This document shows, in pieces, positions 44,712 to 55,564 of a stretch of DNA of 64,000 nucleotides (position 1 is its first letter; each line of letters starts with the position of its first letter). The stretch is taken from NCBI GenBank assembly GCA_964017065.1, contig OZ024785.1, positions 11,239,086 through 11,303,085 of the forward strand, in the 5' to 3' direction. The position numbers and the translations under genes are program-made. The stretch comes from Haliclona indistincta. Taxonomy: Eukaryota > Porifera > Demospongiae > Haplosclerida > Chalinidae. The notes under the pieces are model-generated. The model did not search any database and had not been told where the DNA came from. It was given only the letters and a program-made list of their open reading frames with translations.

Positions 44712-44890
44712 AAAATCGATGAAATAATCTATCGTTCTTACTCTGCAATCGATCTTATTAGTCTGCAATCGATCTTACTCTGTAATCGATGCAATTTTAC
44801 TCTGCAATCGATCTTACTAGTCTGCAATTGCAAATCGATCTCATGCAAATCGATCTCATGCAAATCGATCTTACTTTTCCATCGATCAGT
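44712..44890. promoter_or_regulatory. ATCGAT/octamer cluster upstream of an ORF
   Basis: Nine ATCGAT palindromes occur in about 180 bases, arranged as degenerate tandem units (ctgcaatcgatcttactagt and catgcaaatcgatct). Two perfect ATGCAAAT octamers (POU-type sites) and one related TTGCAAAT overlap the last ATCGATs. The cluster ends about 75 bases ahead of the ORF at 44966. A regulatory role is inference; it may simply be a minisatellite. Confidence 0.4.
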
Positions 44891-44965
44891 TTAACTGATC
44901 TTTTGCAAACAAGTTGTATACAGTTGACAGCAGTGGGCAGAGTGGGCGTGGCTTGATGCTAACAC

Positions 44966-45594
44966 GTGAGCGTCTCCGAAGTATCAGCCTATGGTTCAGC
45001 CATGGACGCTGAAACAAAGAGCAAAATAGCCGAGGGGATCGAGGTGCTGTCTTCATTTCTAAAAGCTGGTGATGATGCAGCAGCGTCTAGTAGTGGTGGT
45101 TCGGTAGCTGCTAGTGAAGATAGCACGACTTGGTCAAGAAGTGGTGGTTCGAGCGGAAACTCCCTAGGAACTAGCAGAGCCATTGAGGCGGTGCGCTCTG
45201 TTAGGTCTCGAATGGTGGACGAAGAACACAGGAGGAATTTCTCTCCATATCCGCGATCTGGAGCTGGCTCGAGTTCTAGTGGAAAGAGGAGACCACCAGC
45301 CGCAACTGGTATAGCAAAGAAACACAAGCGTGCATGGACACCCAGATTCTTCTGTCTTGCTGACACCAACCAGGACACTGTACCGTTGACTGTAGCAGAA
45401 AAGGAAGCGCTGGTTCAATCTGGCTTAGGAGAGAAGAAACTGGAAGTTGAGGAAGACTTGGCACATCAGCAGTTCAAGGAGTTAGTAATTGATAACTTTC
45501 CAAAGCTCAAAGATTCAGGTGGATTTGAACTGCTGAGGTGTCGGGCTAATTCGAGACAAGAACAAGTTCAAAGCCCACACCAACTTGGCTGATG
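44966..45594 (+). CDS. HECT-ligase-like N-terminal domain protein, partial
   Basis: The frame encodes 208 residues; a second Met at 45003 (MDAETKSKIAEGIEVLSSFL) is an equally good start. Residues 40-110 are Ser/Gly-rich. Then come a basic KKHKRAWTPRFFCLADTNQD and the domain-like end EKEALVQSGLGEKKLEVEED, NFPKLKDSGGFELLRCRANS. The order matches the split ORF at 12416-16274, whose next segments (PPKGGF, FVRPLQ) are not found here. After about 45550 the frame is doubtful; an alternative frame reads ERQAGCAAKRGLNDTITTVI before a GTAAGT-like site. It is probably a first exon or a truncated copy. Ligase function is not shown. Confidence 0.5.
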
Positions 45595-45954
45595 AGATCC
45601 CTCATAGCAGTCTTTTACACACCGGAACGACAAGCTGGATGTGCCGCTAAGAGGGGCCTTAATGACACTATAACCACGGTCATATTCAGTAAGTATACAA
45701 CAACATGCATTCAATGATGATTAATACCATTCTTTTTTAGAGTACTACATAGCCAAGTTCCAGTCATGATCGGTCAATGAGGATCTGACCAAAAAGTGTA
45801 GGGAAGAGAGGAAAAAATTAATGAAGAAGGACTAGTGATATAGCAGTTAACAGTAGTATAGACAAGATAAGGCATACACATACACTATACATAACTAATA
45901 ATAATAATAATATTAATTATTATTATCTTAATTAACCTACTCTTTATAAATCAC

Positions 45955-46072
45955 ATGCTGCATGCATGACACATGCATGTCACTACCACAGCACATGCAT
46001 GTCACTAGCATGTTACATGCATGTCCTTAGTATGTTAACAAGCATAGCACATGCATGTGACTAGTATGATGG
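45955..46072. repeat. ACATGCATGT tandem repeat
   Basis: Five units with the palindrome acatgcatgt and a spacer such as cactagcatgtt follow one another at about 20-30 base spacing. Before it lies an AT-rich (AAT)n stretch at 45896-45935. Confidence 0.5.
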
Positions 46073-46083
46073 TACAAGTAGTG

Positions 46084-46275
46084 TGATGAGAGGAAGGAAC
46101 GAGTTACCAGTAACTGTGATGCAATTGAACAGCGTCAGCTCTAGAAGAACCGCGATGACGGCTGTTTCCAGCCAGAGGACCAAAGTGACTATTATTTCGA
46201 ACACCTAGACTATGAAGATATATTCAACCATCCATGAAGTCGCTTTGGTCCTCCGCCGGCTAAGAAACCTCACTT
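46084..46275 (+). pseudogene. Copy of the DDGCF exon family
   Basis: The frame containing DDGCFQPEDQSDYYFEHLDY and EDIFNHP, a stop, then FGPPPAKKPHL matches DDGCFKTEDRREYHFEALDF, EDIFNNP, FGPPSGPPPTKKPRL at 57050-57190 and the shorter copy at 55640. Here a TGA interrupts it after EDIFNHP. The 5' part (gatggtacaagtagtgtgat) matches 55562 onward instead, so this copy joins pieces of two exons. Confidence 0.5.
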
Positions 46276-46709
46276 GAAACATCAATCAATAATGAATTTA
46301 CAAATAATCTTCATAGACTAATAAACAAGCAGAAATAATCAAAAATACTCCATAATTTCAATGATAATCAAAGGTGATCAAAAAAAGTTTCAGAAACAAT
46401 AACTGTTTTAAACCTTTTCAATTATTCTTGTGATGGATAATGACCGGCATTCCACGCTCCGTACTATAGATATTTTAGACTACGTAAACGGGATTGGAAA
46501 CGAGTGAATTTTTGCACATTAACACGTGCACTCCCTGCTGCAGCGGAAGTCAGTCGTTGACTATGGTTGACCACACCTCTCGCCTGACGAGCGCTCAGTA
46601 CACGTGGAAACGATGGCTGTTTCAGACAAATCTTCCACTGGTAAGTAGAACAAACTTGTTTTACGAGCGTATTTGTTTATGAATACATGCAGGTCACGGT
46701 CACAAGTTA

Positions 46710-48357
46710 ATGAAAGCAGCAGTTGCGCAAATCCTGTCTGATCCGTCTTTTGAAACTGCCAGCCAAGAGGCAAGCCTAGCAAGAAGTTGCGCAGTAAAAC
46801 TATCTTGCTGGTCCGAAGACGAGAGCCACAAAGAGAACTTTGAAAAGCTTTCCAATGAATTGTGCAGCAAGTTAGACTCGATGCTATCTGGCAGTATAAC
46901 ATCCTCTGCAAACAGGGATAAAATGTGGTGAAATTTCTTCATTCTCCGCTCAGCAACTGATTTTATCGAAAGATGGAAAAAGTTATTGCGTGAAGCAAAC
47001 TTCCTGAGACACCAGTGTTTTATCAACACGTAACAGACCTCATTTTTAGAGGGCTGATGAAACTCCGTTGTGCCAGGCCGGTAGCTGAAGGTGGAGAGTC
47101 TCGTGCAATGTCATCAACAGAATCCCAAATTAAGGATAAGACTCTCTAAAGTATTCATTGATTGTTTGCAATTGCAGAGTGATAATTATGTAAACTCATT
47201 CAATCAGACCAAGCATTGGTGTTACAAGCAACTTGATTCATCTCATAATTACTATTTAATTCAAGTGATAATCATCACATCAAGCAATGGCGTGACTTCA
47301 ATTCACTTCATATTATTCAAGTCATAATAATCATGTGATAATCAGATCAAGCACATATAATTTCCCGGGAAGCTAGCCCTCACCTTACATAGCTACCTAC
47401 TTGCTAATAAACCATTTAGTCGACTTAGCCTAGTTTGTAAGTGGCTTTGTCGGTTTGTACAGGAGACATGGATTGTTGATGGCAGCCGGTATCCCGCCTC
47501 ATCTACCTGTAGCTTACTGGCTGCTTTCCAACGAATAATGCAAGCAAACAAGCAACCCATTTTGGGAAATGATGAATCTTTTGTGAACTCACATATACAA
47601 CTTTTACAGGATCTTATCTCTAGCCTGGAGAACCGTATAACAGATACTAGTGAGAAGTAGTTCATGCAACTAGTGTCATGGATCTTGCTTAATGGCCCAG
47701 CCCAGAACACTTTCGTATTTTTGGAGATGATCATATTGATAGTCTAGTTGAGCATTTTGATAGAGCACTACAGGAAGCAGGAGTTGAAACAGCTAAAATT
47801 GCAGATGAATGGACTGCATTTAAGGCAGGAGTACACAGTGATTATAGTTTGAGTCAAGTTAGTCAACCTACTAATTGGGAAGAGTACATCAAATCTGTTA
47901 CAAGGGCAAAGTTGCATAAAACTACTGTGAAGAAACACCGAATTTGCTAAAATTAGTGAACCTAGTACTCAGTTTGCCAACCTCGACTGCTGAATCTGAA
48001 AGAGGGTTTAGTATCATGAAAGAGATCAAATGTGACTGGAGGTCAAGCCTTGGAACTGCGCCAATAAACGATTTAATGACTATCACTCTCCTTTCACCTA
48101 CAATAAAAGACTTTGAACCAAGACAAGCCATAGAACTTTGGCTTACCAGTGGACTACGTCAACGTAGACCAAACTTTATGGATATCGAGGTAGAGGAACT
48201 ACCTAGCGAAGATGTGTGAATTTGTGATTTGAAATTAAATTTAAGATGAAACTGTTAGCAATAGTTATTTTGTTATAGAATATGTGCTGGGCTAGTTAAA
48301 ATTTGACCTTACTAGCCCTGCGGGCTAGTAGCAAAAAAAACTTAATTTGAAGCCCTG
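46710..48357 (+). pseudogene. hAT transposase relic with right terminus
   Basis: Scattered frames give a Leu-rich helical N-terminal part (46710-46931), then SRYPASSTCSLLAAFQRIMQ, then HIDSLVEHFDRALQEAGVET, and finally LLKLVNLVLSLPTSTAESER and GFSIMKEIKCDWRSSLGTAP (47944-48219), the hATC dimerisation domain with its S-x-x-x-E-R-x-F-S core. Many frame changes are needed. The right terminus appears to be CTTAATTTGAAGCCCTG ending at 48357 (inverse CAGGGCTTCAAATTAAG, a hAT-like end), preceded by a small hairpin (actagccctgcgggctagt). A matching left end was not found. Confidence 0.65.
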
Positions 48358-48399
48358 GTCACATTATTTGAATAACTAATGATCTAGTGATAAAGAATA

Positions 48400-48746
48400 T
48401 TAGACCATACCACGTGACTTTCGACCAATCAGATCGCTCAAAAAGTGTGCATTAAATAGCTTAATGCACACTTACGTACACTTTTATTAACGCGCACTTT
48501 ATTAATGCACACTTTTAGGTAAACAAAGTAACAAAGATTGGTCGAAAGTCACTATGGTCTAAAACGTTTAGACCACACTAGGCGTGTGCATTACGCGATA
48601 TAAAGCACTCGGGCGTCGTCAATAACGGTCTCGAACGCGTGATAATGCACTCGCCTTCGGCTCGTGCATTATCAACGCGTCTCGACCGTTATTGACCCCA
48701 CCCTCGTGCATTATATCGCGTAATGCACCGCCTAGTGTGGTCTAAA
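48400..48746. repeat. Two adjacent foldback palindromes
   Basis: The first (48400-48562) has ends TTAGACCATACCACGTGACT and its near-inverse, around a gtgcattaaatagcttaatgcac core. The second (48567-48746) is a nearly perfect palindrome of about 180 bases whose arms begin TTTAGACCACACTAGGCG and contain GCATTACGCGATATA. The two share the TTAGACCA start. Related pieces are at 44546-44646 and 6398-6860. No coding capacity; probably non-autonomous DNA elements. Confidence 0.75.
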
Positions 48747-48759
48747 TATTACTTATTGC

Positions 48760-50090
48760 CCCAGTTTATTCACTAACGTGCCACTTCACTTGCCAGAGTG
48801 GCGAGTACCATCATAATTGATGAATTAACAGAAATTTGTATGTTTTTCCATAAATGTAAAAGCTGCACAAAGTAGGACAAAGTTGTAACCAAAATGGGTT
48901 TCCCAAGTGATACTGTTTATACAATGTGGGCAGGTCACACGAAATGGCATTGCAACTGCTAAAAGCGAAAAAATAATTTGACAGCGGATACATACCAAAG
49001 CATAAAACGAACTTTCCGGATGTGCAAACAGTGGTATGTGTGTGCTAAGGGAAAAGGCACTCATAGAAGTGTGGGAGCTTTACCGATGCATTTATCCAGG
49101 CTGCCAGAAGAAACTTGTATTGTGGCATTTCTCAATGTGGCAATAGTTTGGCAGTCTTTGAATCAAGAATGAGAGAGTTGGGTAAGATCTTGCCAGTATG
49201 GAAATTGTGAAGAAGAGGAGTTGAAGTGTTGTGGAAAGGCTTACCACACTACTTAAGTGCTTTCTTGTCTACTTCATGAACTTGCATATGAAATCGAATG
49301 TTCCCATCAAGCCAACCATGCAGAAGAAATAATTGATCCTGAGCTTGGCTAAGAAGATTCTAATGCTTGCGAGGCTACGTTCACAGTCTTTCCAAAGTTT
49401 ACTTTAGACCTAAGGATTTTGGGTTGCAACGCCTCCATTATCAAGCATCGACAAATCTGGCTTTGGTGCTATCATTCATGACTTACCTTATTAAGAGGAA
49501 AGGTGCTGACTATCACTGGATAGTGGACCTTTTCATAATAACACACATTTATTGGAAGTCCAATATCCATCCTCAAAATCAAGATAACCATAATAGCATG
49601 CCTTTCATCTAGCTGAAATATTATAAATACACCTAGCAAAAGTGGTTAGTGTTACTTAAAAAACGATCATGAGTTAGATTTTAAATTTTAGCTACAGACT
49701 ACAATTTTAAAATCAAAAGTACCGAAATAACAGAACCTGTCAGTAAATGCCCAAAAACTGAATTTTCGAAAGCTGTTGTGAGAATACCTGGTAAGGATTG
49801 TATTATTGTTTTAATATTATTGCGAGAAGAATCGCCCTAGTTATATAATCTCTTGCATTGATTTTTAAAATCACTTTCAACAATTTTGTCATGTCTGAGA
49901 ACGGGAGGGCTGAATTGTGTCTACTGAAGTGTACTACTGAAAAAGATACTTATGGTCGCTTGAATTATCGAACAGCAGGTCAGGTCAGGTCAGGTCAAAA
50001 GATCAGTATAAAAAATAACATTATTATTAAGATATTTAGTTACAATAGCCTTTTCTTCTAAATAACTTTACTCGATATCAGCCTAGTAAA
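48760..50090. other. Unassigned stretch with one Cys-rich piece
   Basis: At about 49180-49245 a frame reads RSCQYGNCEEEELKCCGKAY, a C-x4-C...C-C pattern reminiscent of P2X7-type or related cysteine clusters in repeated invertebrate proteins. It is short and unsupported on either side. (aggtc)n occurs near 49978-49997. Confidence 0.25.
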
Positions 50091-50121
50091 ATTAAATGCT
50101 AATTACATCGAAGCCAATACT

Positions 50122-50394
50122 TTGGGCACCGGAGAAAATAACAGCGGCGAACGAGGGGGAAAAGTGAAGCAGGTAGAAAAGGAGAAAGAGAAGGACAAAA
50201 AGGAGCAAGAGAAAGAGAGCAAGTGGAAAAAGAAGCGCAAAGACCTGAAGAGCCGAGAAGATGATAGTGAATTGAAAGACAGCGTGGACAAATTGTTTAA
50301 AATTGAAGATGAGAGACGAAAAGCCAAGGATATAGCAAAATACAATAGACAGAGAAGACAGCAAAATACAATAGGCAGAGAAGACAACAAATGA
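50122..50394 (+). pseudogene. Lys/Glu-rich coiled-coil fragment
   Basis: The 90-residue frame (KVKQVEKEKEKDKKEQEKES, then KRKDLKSREDDSELKDSVDK) is a charged helix with no domain. It contains a duplicated phrase, caaaatacaatag(g/a)cagagaagaca, near its end. It may be an exon of a larger gene or low-complexity sequence. Confidence 0.3.
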
Positions 50395-51584
50395 AAAGAA
50401 AAACAGAGAAGAAATAGCAAAAGAGAATAGATTGACGAAGGCAAGAATGGAGGCTGAGAAAGAATTCAGACAGGTTACACGTTACGCGTTCGTAAACCTT
50501 AACCTCTAAAAATTAATGATAAGTGTTAAATCATGTGCTCATATTGAGTATAGTAGTAGCATTCTAGATGAATTGGTGGAAAGTTTGGAGAGATTAGCTG
50601 ATGAGCATCATGTGAAGCTGACAATGACCACCAGTCATCGGCTGTACACACCATCAACTCCAAGAATACAAGTAGTACCACGACCAAGGCCACGTGTGAC
50701 AAGCTGTAGTAGTAGTAGTGTAAGTAGTAGGGGCGGAGCTTTGAGATGAAGCAACAGCACTAAGTCTTTGTGCAAATCCAGTGCTACTAACCTCCCAAGA
50801 GTCTCTGGTCGCTCTTTCTAGTCCTTTTGGATGTATCCATCTGAACGTTATAATTCGTTGATCGTAGAACACTCAACAGGCGATACCCTGAAGCTACGGT
50901 TTTGGAAATTTATCGGTTGTTTGACTGGTCACACTTTTTAGAGTGTTCTGGTCAATTGCCAGAGAAAGTACTTCTTCATCCTGACATACTTGATAACCAC
51001 TTCATCTCAATGGCCACTCCCGATGCTTCAATTTCAAGATATTTCTGGGAATGGCCCCAGACGCCAATTGTCTTTTCGCCCCCATTATAAAATCGGCTGT
51101 GATCAACTAATTACTTTTGTGTGTCATATAAATATGAAGTGTCATATTTATTGCAATGTTAATGATTCACAAAAGTTTAGCCTCGTGAAAAGCCTTTTGA
51201 TTGTCAAGGAACATGTGCTGGCTCTATTCTAATGAACTGCCATTATTCTTTCATCTTCAGAAATCATCCACCATTTTCTATTCACAAGAATATTCGAATC
51301 GCCAATGATTGAGAGACAGCACTGTGTTCATTATAATGACAATCTTTCAATAGGAAAAATTTAAGAGTTCTATTTGATAAACAAAGTCCCAGTAGCAATT
51401 AAAATGTTTGATTATGTTAAGTGTAGACTTTCTTATCAGATCTACACCCTCCTACTTTATGAGAACTTAAAACTAGTCAGCATTTGCAAACAAATTTTGC
51501 GGCACTTTGCGGCACCAACACTCGATCGAGCAATACCACTGTGGAAATGGAAGAAGATAATTTATCCAGTCATTGCTTATTTCT

Positions 51585-51880
51585 TCTACAGTGTATCATG
51601 CTTATTTTACAGACAGGCATGAGCAGGATGTGATGGTGGAGTGGTTGAGGCAGAACATAAGAGGAATTCCAAAATACAACTAGACACTCCACAATGGGTA
51701 AATCTCGTTTGAGTTCGCTAGCACTAATAAAGAATAATCGAGAAAGGCGCCATGAGCTTTTATCTTCTGAGGGAATGAAACTACTCGTTCGCTCATTTGC
51801 TCAACGGCATCCTAGGAGAATGAAACCTCATTTATGTTACCAGACAAAGAACTATATCGCAGTTGACAACAATGTGTAGC
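51585..51880 (+). pseudogene. Exon copy plus hAT-like C-terminal fragment
   Basis: After TTATTTTACAG at 51612 the sequence encodes a copy of the exon at 56731 (YEQEMVEWLREN there; HEQDVMVEWLRQN here). The next frame (51694-51879) reads SRLSSLALIKNNRERRHELL and RSFAQRHPRRMKPH, which resembles the very C-terminus of hAT proteins (R-L-x-x-L-A-L ... F-A-x-x-x-x-R-R). The two are probably unrelated relics side by side. Confidence 0.35.
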
Positions 51881-52140
51881 TGACTATTCAGTCTGACAAT
51901 CAGACTGAACTGTATCCCTCTTTCCTCAGCAGCTAGGTACGCTCATGACAATACCTGTAAACATTATGCAAAATGAACGGAGTTTTGATCGGAAGTGGGC
52001 GTGACTTTCACAACTTAGCTCTTGCGCAAGCGCACCCAATAATGAATGAAAACTTCCCTTCTCCAATCCTAATCTGCCACTATATTGGGCTAACTGTTCT
52101 AAGTGGAGGAGTGGCTCGAGTCCAGGATCTACTTCACTAG

Positions 52141-52630
52141 TGTAAAGCATGTCCTGTGCCATTTGCACTAAAAGAAGCAGCCAGCAAAGACCTTGATCGT
52201 TTGAGTCATGCAGGAATCGTGGAAAAGGTGGAACGATCAGACTGGACAGCACCTGTGGACTCAGTGCCTAAACAAGATGGTTCCATCCGACTGTGTGGAG
52301 ACTATAAAATGACTGTCAATCAATATCAGTACCTATTGTAAATGATTTGTTTGTTTCTCTCACAGGTGATAAGTGATTCACCAAGCTGGATCTGACTCAA
52401 GGCCATCAGCAAATGCCTTAGATGAGCAGTCAAAAAGCCAATGGTACTATTCGAGCACTTAGTGGAGCGCCAAGAAGAGCTTGTAACAGGACTGTCTTTA
52501 CCACGGGAGAGCACCCGTTCACGTTTGACACATGTGATGCTCTTGGTTATGGCAAGTCAAGCAGCCTGCTGTGCAAACTGAACAGAAGCCACCATCTAAA
52601 GCATAAGCGCTAAGATTATCTGTGTGCAAC
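52141..52630 (+). pseudogene. Ty3/gypsy reverse-transcriptase N-terminal fragment
   Basis: The frame reads PFALKEAASKDLDRLSHAGI, then VEKVERSDWTAPVDSVPKQD and GSIRLCGDYKMTVNQY, the well-known entry of Ty3/gypsy reverse transcriptase. It then breaks; a shifted frame gives KLDLTQGHQQMP, the first catalytic Asp block. Later domains are gone, and no long terminal repeats were found. It is an old, dead retroelement copy. Confidence 0.75.
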
Positions 52631-53250
52631 GGACCCCTGTGTTAACCATAAATATGCCTCTGCAGAAGCATTGGAGAATGTGCAAATGGATAGGAAAATA
52701 AAGGACAACAGTCAGATATCACTAAATAAAGCAAAAATTATCCACAATCATTGACGCCTCTTCGATCAGTCGCTATCTTCAGCAACTGACGAAGGATGGT
52801 GTGGAAGATGGTGGACAAATACAGAAGCTTAACTCAATGAAGCATGCACTGTCATATCGGATGGACGAAACATTGTTCGTTAGTGGGGGCGTGTCATATG
52901 TCATCAATACCTGATTTTAAACTAGCTTGTCCTAATAATATTAATCATTGTAACCTTAGCTTTCATATTTGTAACCACTAACCAAAGTTTACTTATATAA
53001 GTACTTTCAATTTGTAACCACAGTTCCCACACCCTTACCATGTGCTAACCATCTATAATCAACTATCCATTACATCATGTTTTCTCACTCCTTATAAAAG
53101 CACCACAAGTCATTTGTGCAGTTCTGTTCAACATTAAAATCAGTACCCATAGATCATAGCTATCAATGTCTCAACAGCTTCTACTTCCAGTCCTGTCAGA
53201 TGAGGTATTGTTCATTTTTAGCAATTCAACTTTTACTGAATATGACCAGA

Positions 53251-55240
53251 GTCACCAGAGGATGGTACAGAAGTCGGAGTAAAGATCAGTGGTGATGGTG
53301 CTCACTTCTCTAAGTCTTCTCAGTTCTTTCTTGTTTCTTTTTCTTTGCCATTTCATTTTATTTCTACCAGCGCCATAATAATCTTCCTCTTTATAATAAA
53401 TTTCTGTTGACAATGATTAAATTGCCCTCTCTGGCTATTGTAAGCTTTTATCTTGTTGTCACGACTTAGTTTATTTGTTTTGTAGGTAACCATACTGTTG
53501 CAGCTGTCAAGATTGACGAGAATTTTGCCAAGCTTAAGGGATCTCTCCTGCCAGTTCTAGACAGCATTCACGAGCCGAAGAGAGCGGGTACCATGAGGGT
53601 AGGAGTTGCAGATGTACATGCATCCACAGTATGTCTACATTAGTATTGCCATTTTTATTACTACATTCATCATGCAGGACACTGTTGCTAATCTAATCCT
53701 TCGCCAGTGACAATTTCCTGCTATTGCTCCGTCTGTGACATCGTCCACTGAGAGATTCCACTTGACTCATCTGCCTGACCTACGTACGTATACTGCACAT
53801 GTACAAGCATCCACAGAATGTCTGCATTAGCAATGCCATTTATTACTTCATTCATCATGCAGGACTCAGGCCATAGCATAATGGCTTGTAGAAGGAAACT
53901 AATGGCCTGTAGAAGGAAACTAGATATATCTACTTCACCTCCCAATAAGCGACCATTGATCCTGACACCAAGCAAAGTTACACGTGCATCAGCTCAGGCC
54001 ACAATGAGAGCACTGGTCACATCTGTTTCACCGAAGCACGATGACTGCTTTCAAGGAGAGCTTTCAGATGGCGAAGCTGTAATAAAACTTGTTGGCTTCG
54101 AAGACAAAGCAAAAGAGGAACTTCACGATCACAATTTGGCGACAAGGACGGCTCTTCATGGTGCAGTAGGAGAGTTCGAGCCTAATAAGGTTGAAAACAG
54201 CTGTATTGTCTAATTTGCAATTTCTTAATTAAATCTTTTAACGAAAGTATAAATTATTGTGACAGCAGCCCTCTAAGCAAAGCATACATCAAGGCTTTAA
54301 AGGAGAAGAGTGATTGTTCATTGAAAGTTAGAAGTCCTACCTGGTTACTTGTCAGTCTTGACTCTGAACGTTATCCCTGACCTGGCATTGGATGCGGACA
54401 ATGTTACTCTCACGACTACTGTGTCAGCACTGAAGTCGCTTATTCCGAGATACTCCATCGTCCATCTCATGTCTCGCCGAGAAGTAAACAAAGACCTGCC
54501 AGGATATGCACTCATAGGAGAAATGGGAAACCTATTGTATGCCAAGATGGACAGAGAGCAGAAAGAGATGCTCGCTACTACATCTCAGCTATGGGACCTA
54601 CAGTGGCTCCCTCTAGTACGGAACACACTTCATTCTGTTCCAGAGTAAGTTTTTGAGTGGATTTTCATTGTGTTAAATCCATGAGACAATTGAAAACTGT
54701 CTGCATGTTAGAACACCCCATGAGTTGCCTGAATAATTTTGTTCTTGTTAGTAGATAATTGTTGTAACACTGACACCATTATTCTCATGTCAACAACCAT
54801 CATGTCTACACAACATCTCATTGATTTAATACCCCAGAGTTGTGATAGCACCCCATTTTTAACAGTGATGCATACGGAAGTGTATTATCAACTATTTTTA
54901 TAGGTGGCTGTTTCTTTCTATGTTCTAATGGAGTGGCTGATGGCTGCCGGCATAGACGATGTTGCCCTAGTAGCATATGGCATGAAAGATGTGGCTGCAC
55001 TAGAGACGATGTGGGATGTGCCTTACTCTCCAAATGGATGTGTTAGAAGATATGACATTGGGTGTACGGTCCCAAAAGAAGAGATAAGTCTTTTTGGGCT
55101 GGAGGACAAGGACACAGGAACGGTATTCACTCGCATTAAATAGTGCCAAAATTATTTGTAATTTTAGGTGCTTCCCATGCTGGTACAGTTGGGAGGAGGG
55201 TACAGATCTGTTGAAGTCCCAGTTCATGTAGACGATACTC
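53251..55240 (+). pseudogene. Unrecognised multi-exon gene, about six exons
   Basis: Exon-like segments: 53251-53345 (TEVGVKISGDGAHFSKSSQF), about 53487-53600 after TTTTGTAG (HTVAAVKIDENFAKLKGSLL), 53818-54190 (FQGELSDGEAVIKLVGFEDK), 54330-54646 (IPRYSIVHLMSRREVNKDLP, donor GTAAGT), 54904-55122 (YVLMEWLMAAGIDDVALVAY) and 55169-55240 (LPMLVQLGGGYRSVEVPVHV, donor GTGAGT). The third looks like a small beta-rich domain, perhaps an OB-fold (weak). The first two resemble the G-D-G core region of repeated sponge transposon proteins. They may belong to more than one gene. A stop follows LANLILRQ near 53710. Function unknown. Confidence 0.4.
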
Positions 55241-55564
55241 GTGTGAGTGAGACACATCAGCCTTGTTTGTTACCCAGTGCTGATACATGGAAGTGAAGAT
55301 GCGCCTTACCGGTTGCCGCAGCATGGTGATGCCCAAAGTATTCAAGACGTTGAAGAAGAAGTGGAAGCTGATAGAAAGAGTCTAAGAAGAATTGGAGGAA
55401 GTGGATGAGATGAGATCGTGCGGCTACCGGGTGGAGGCACGGTCTATGGTAACATAACAATAAAAGAATGCAAAGAGATTGTTCTCAACTTTATTTTCAG
55501 CCCACCTAGAGTCGAGGAGAGCATGCAACCGACGCCAAGAGAGTATAAGGACAATATTGCTGTG

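Noticed and set aside
44989..45418. Minus-strand frames opposite the 44966-45594 ORF
   Set aside because: Shadow frames of a better plus-strand ORF that has a paralogue in the same orientation at 12.4-16.3 kb.
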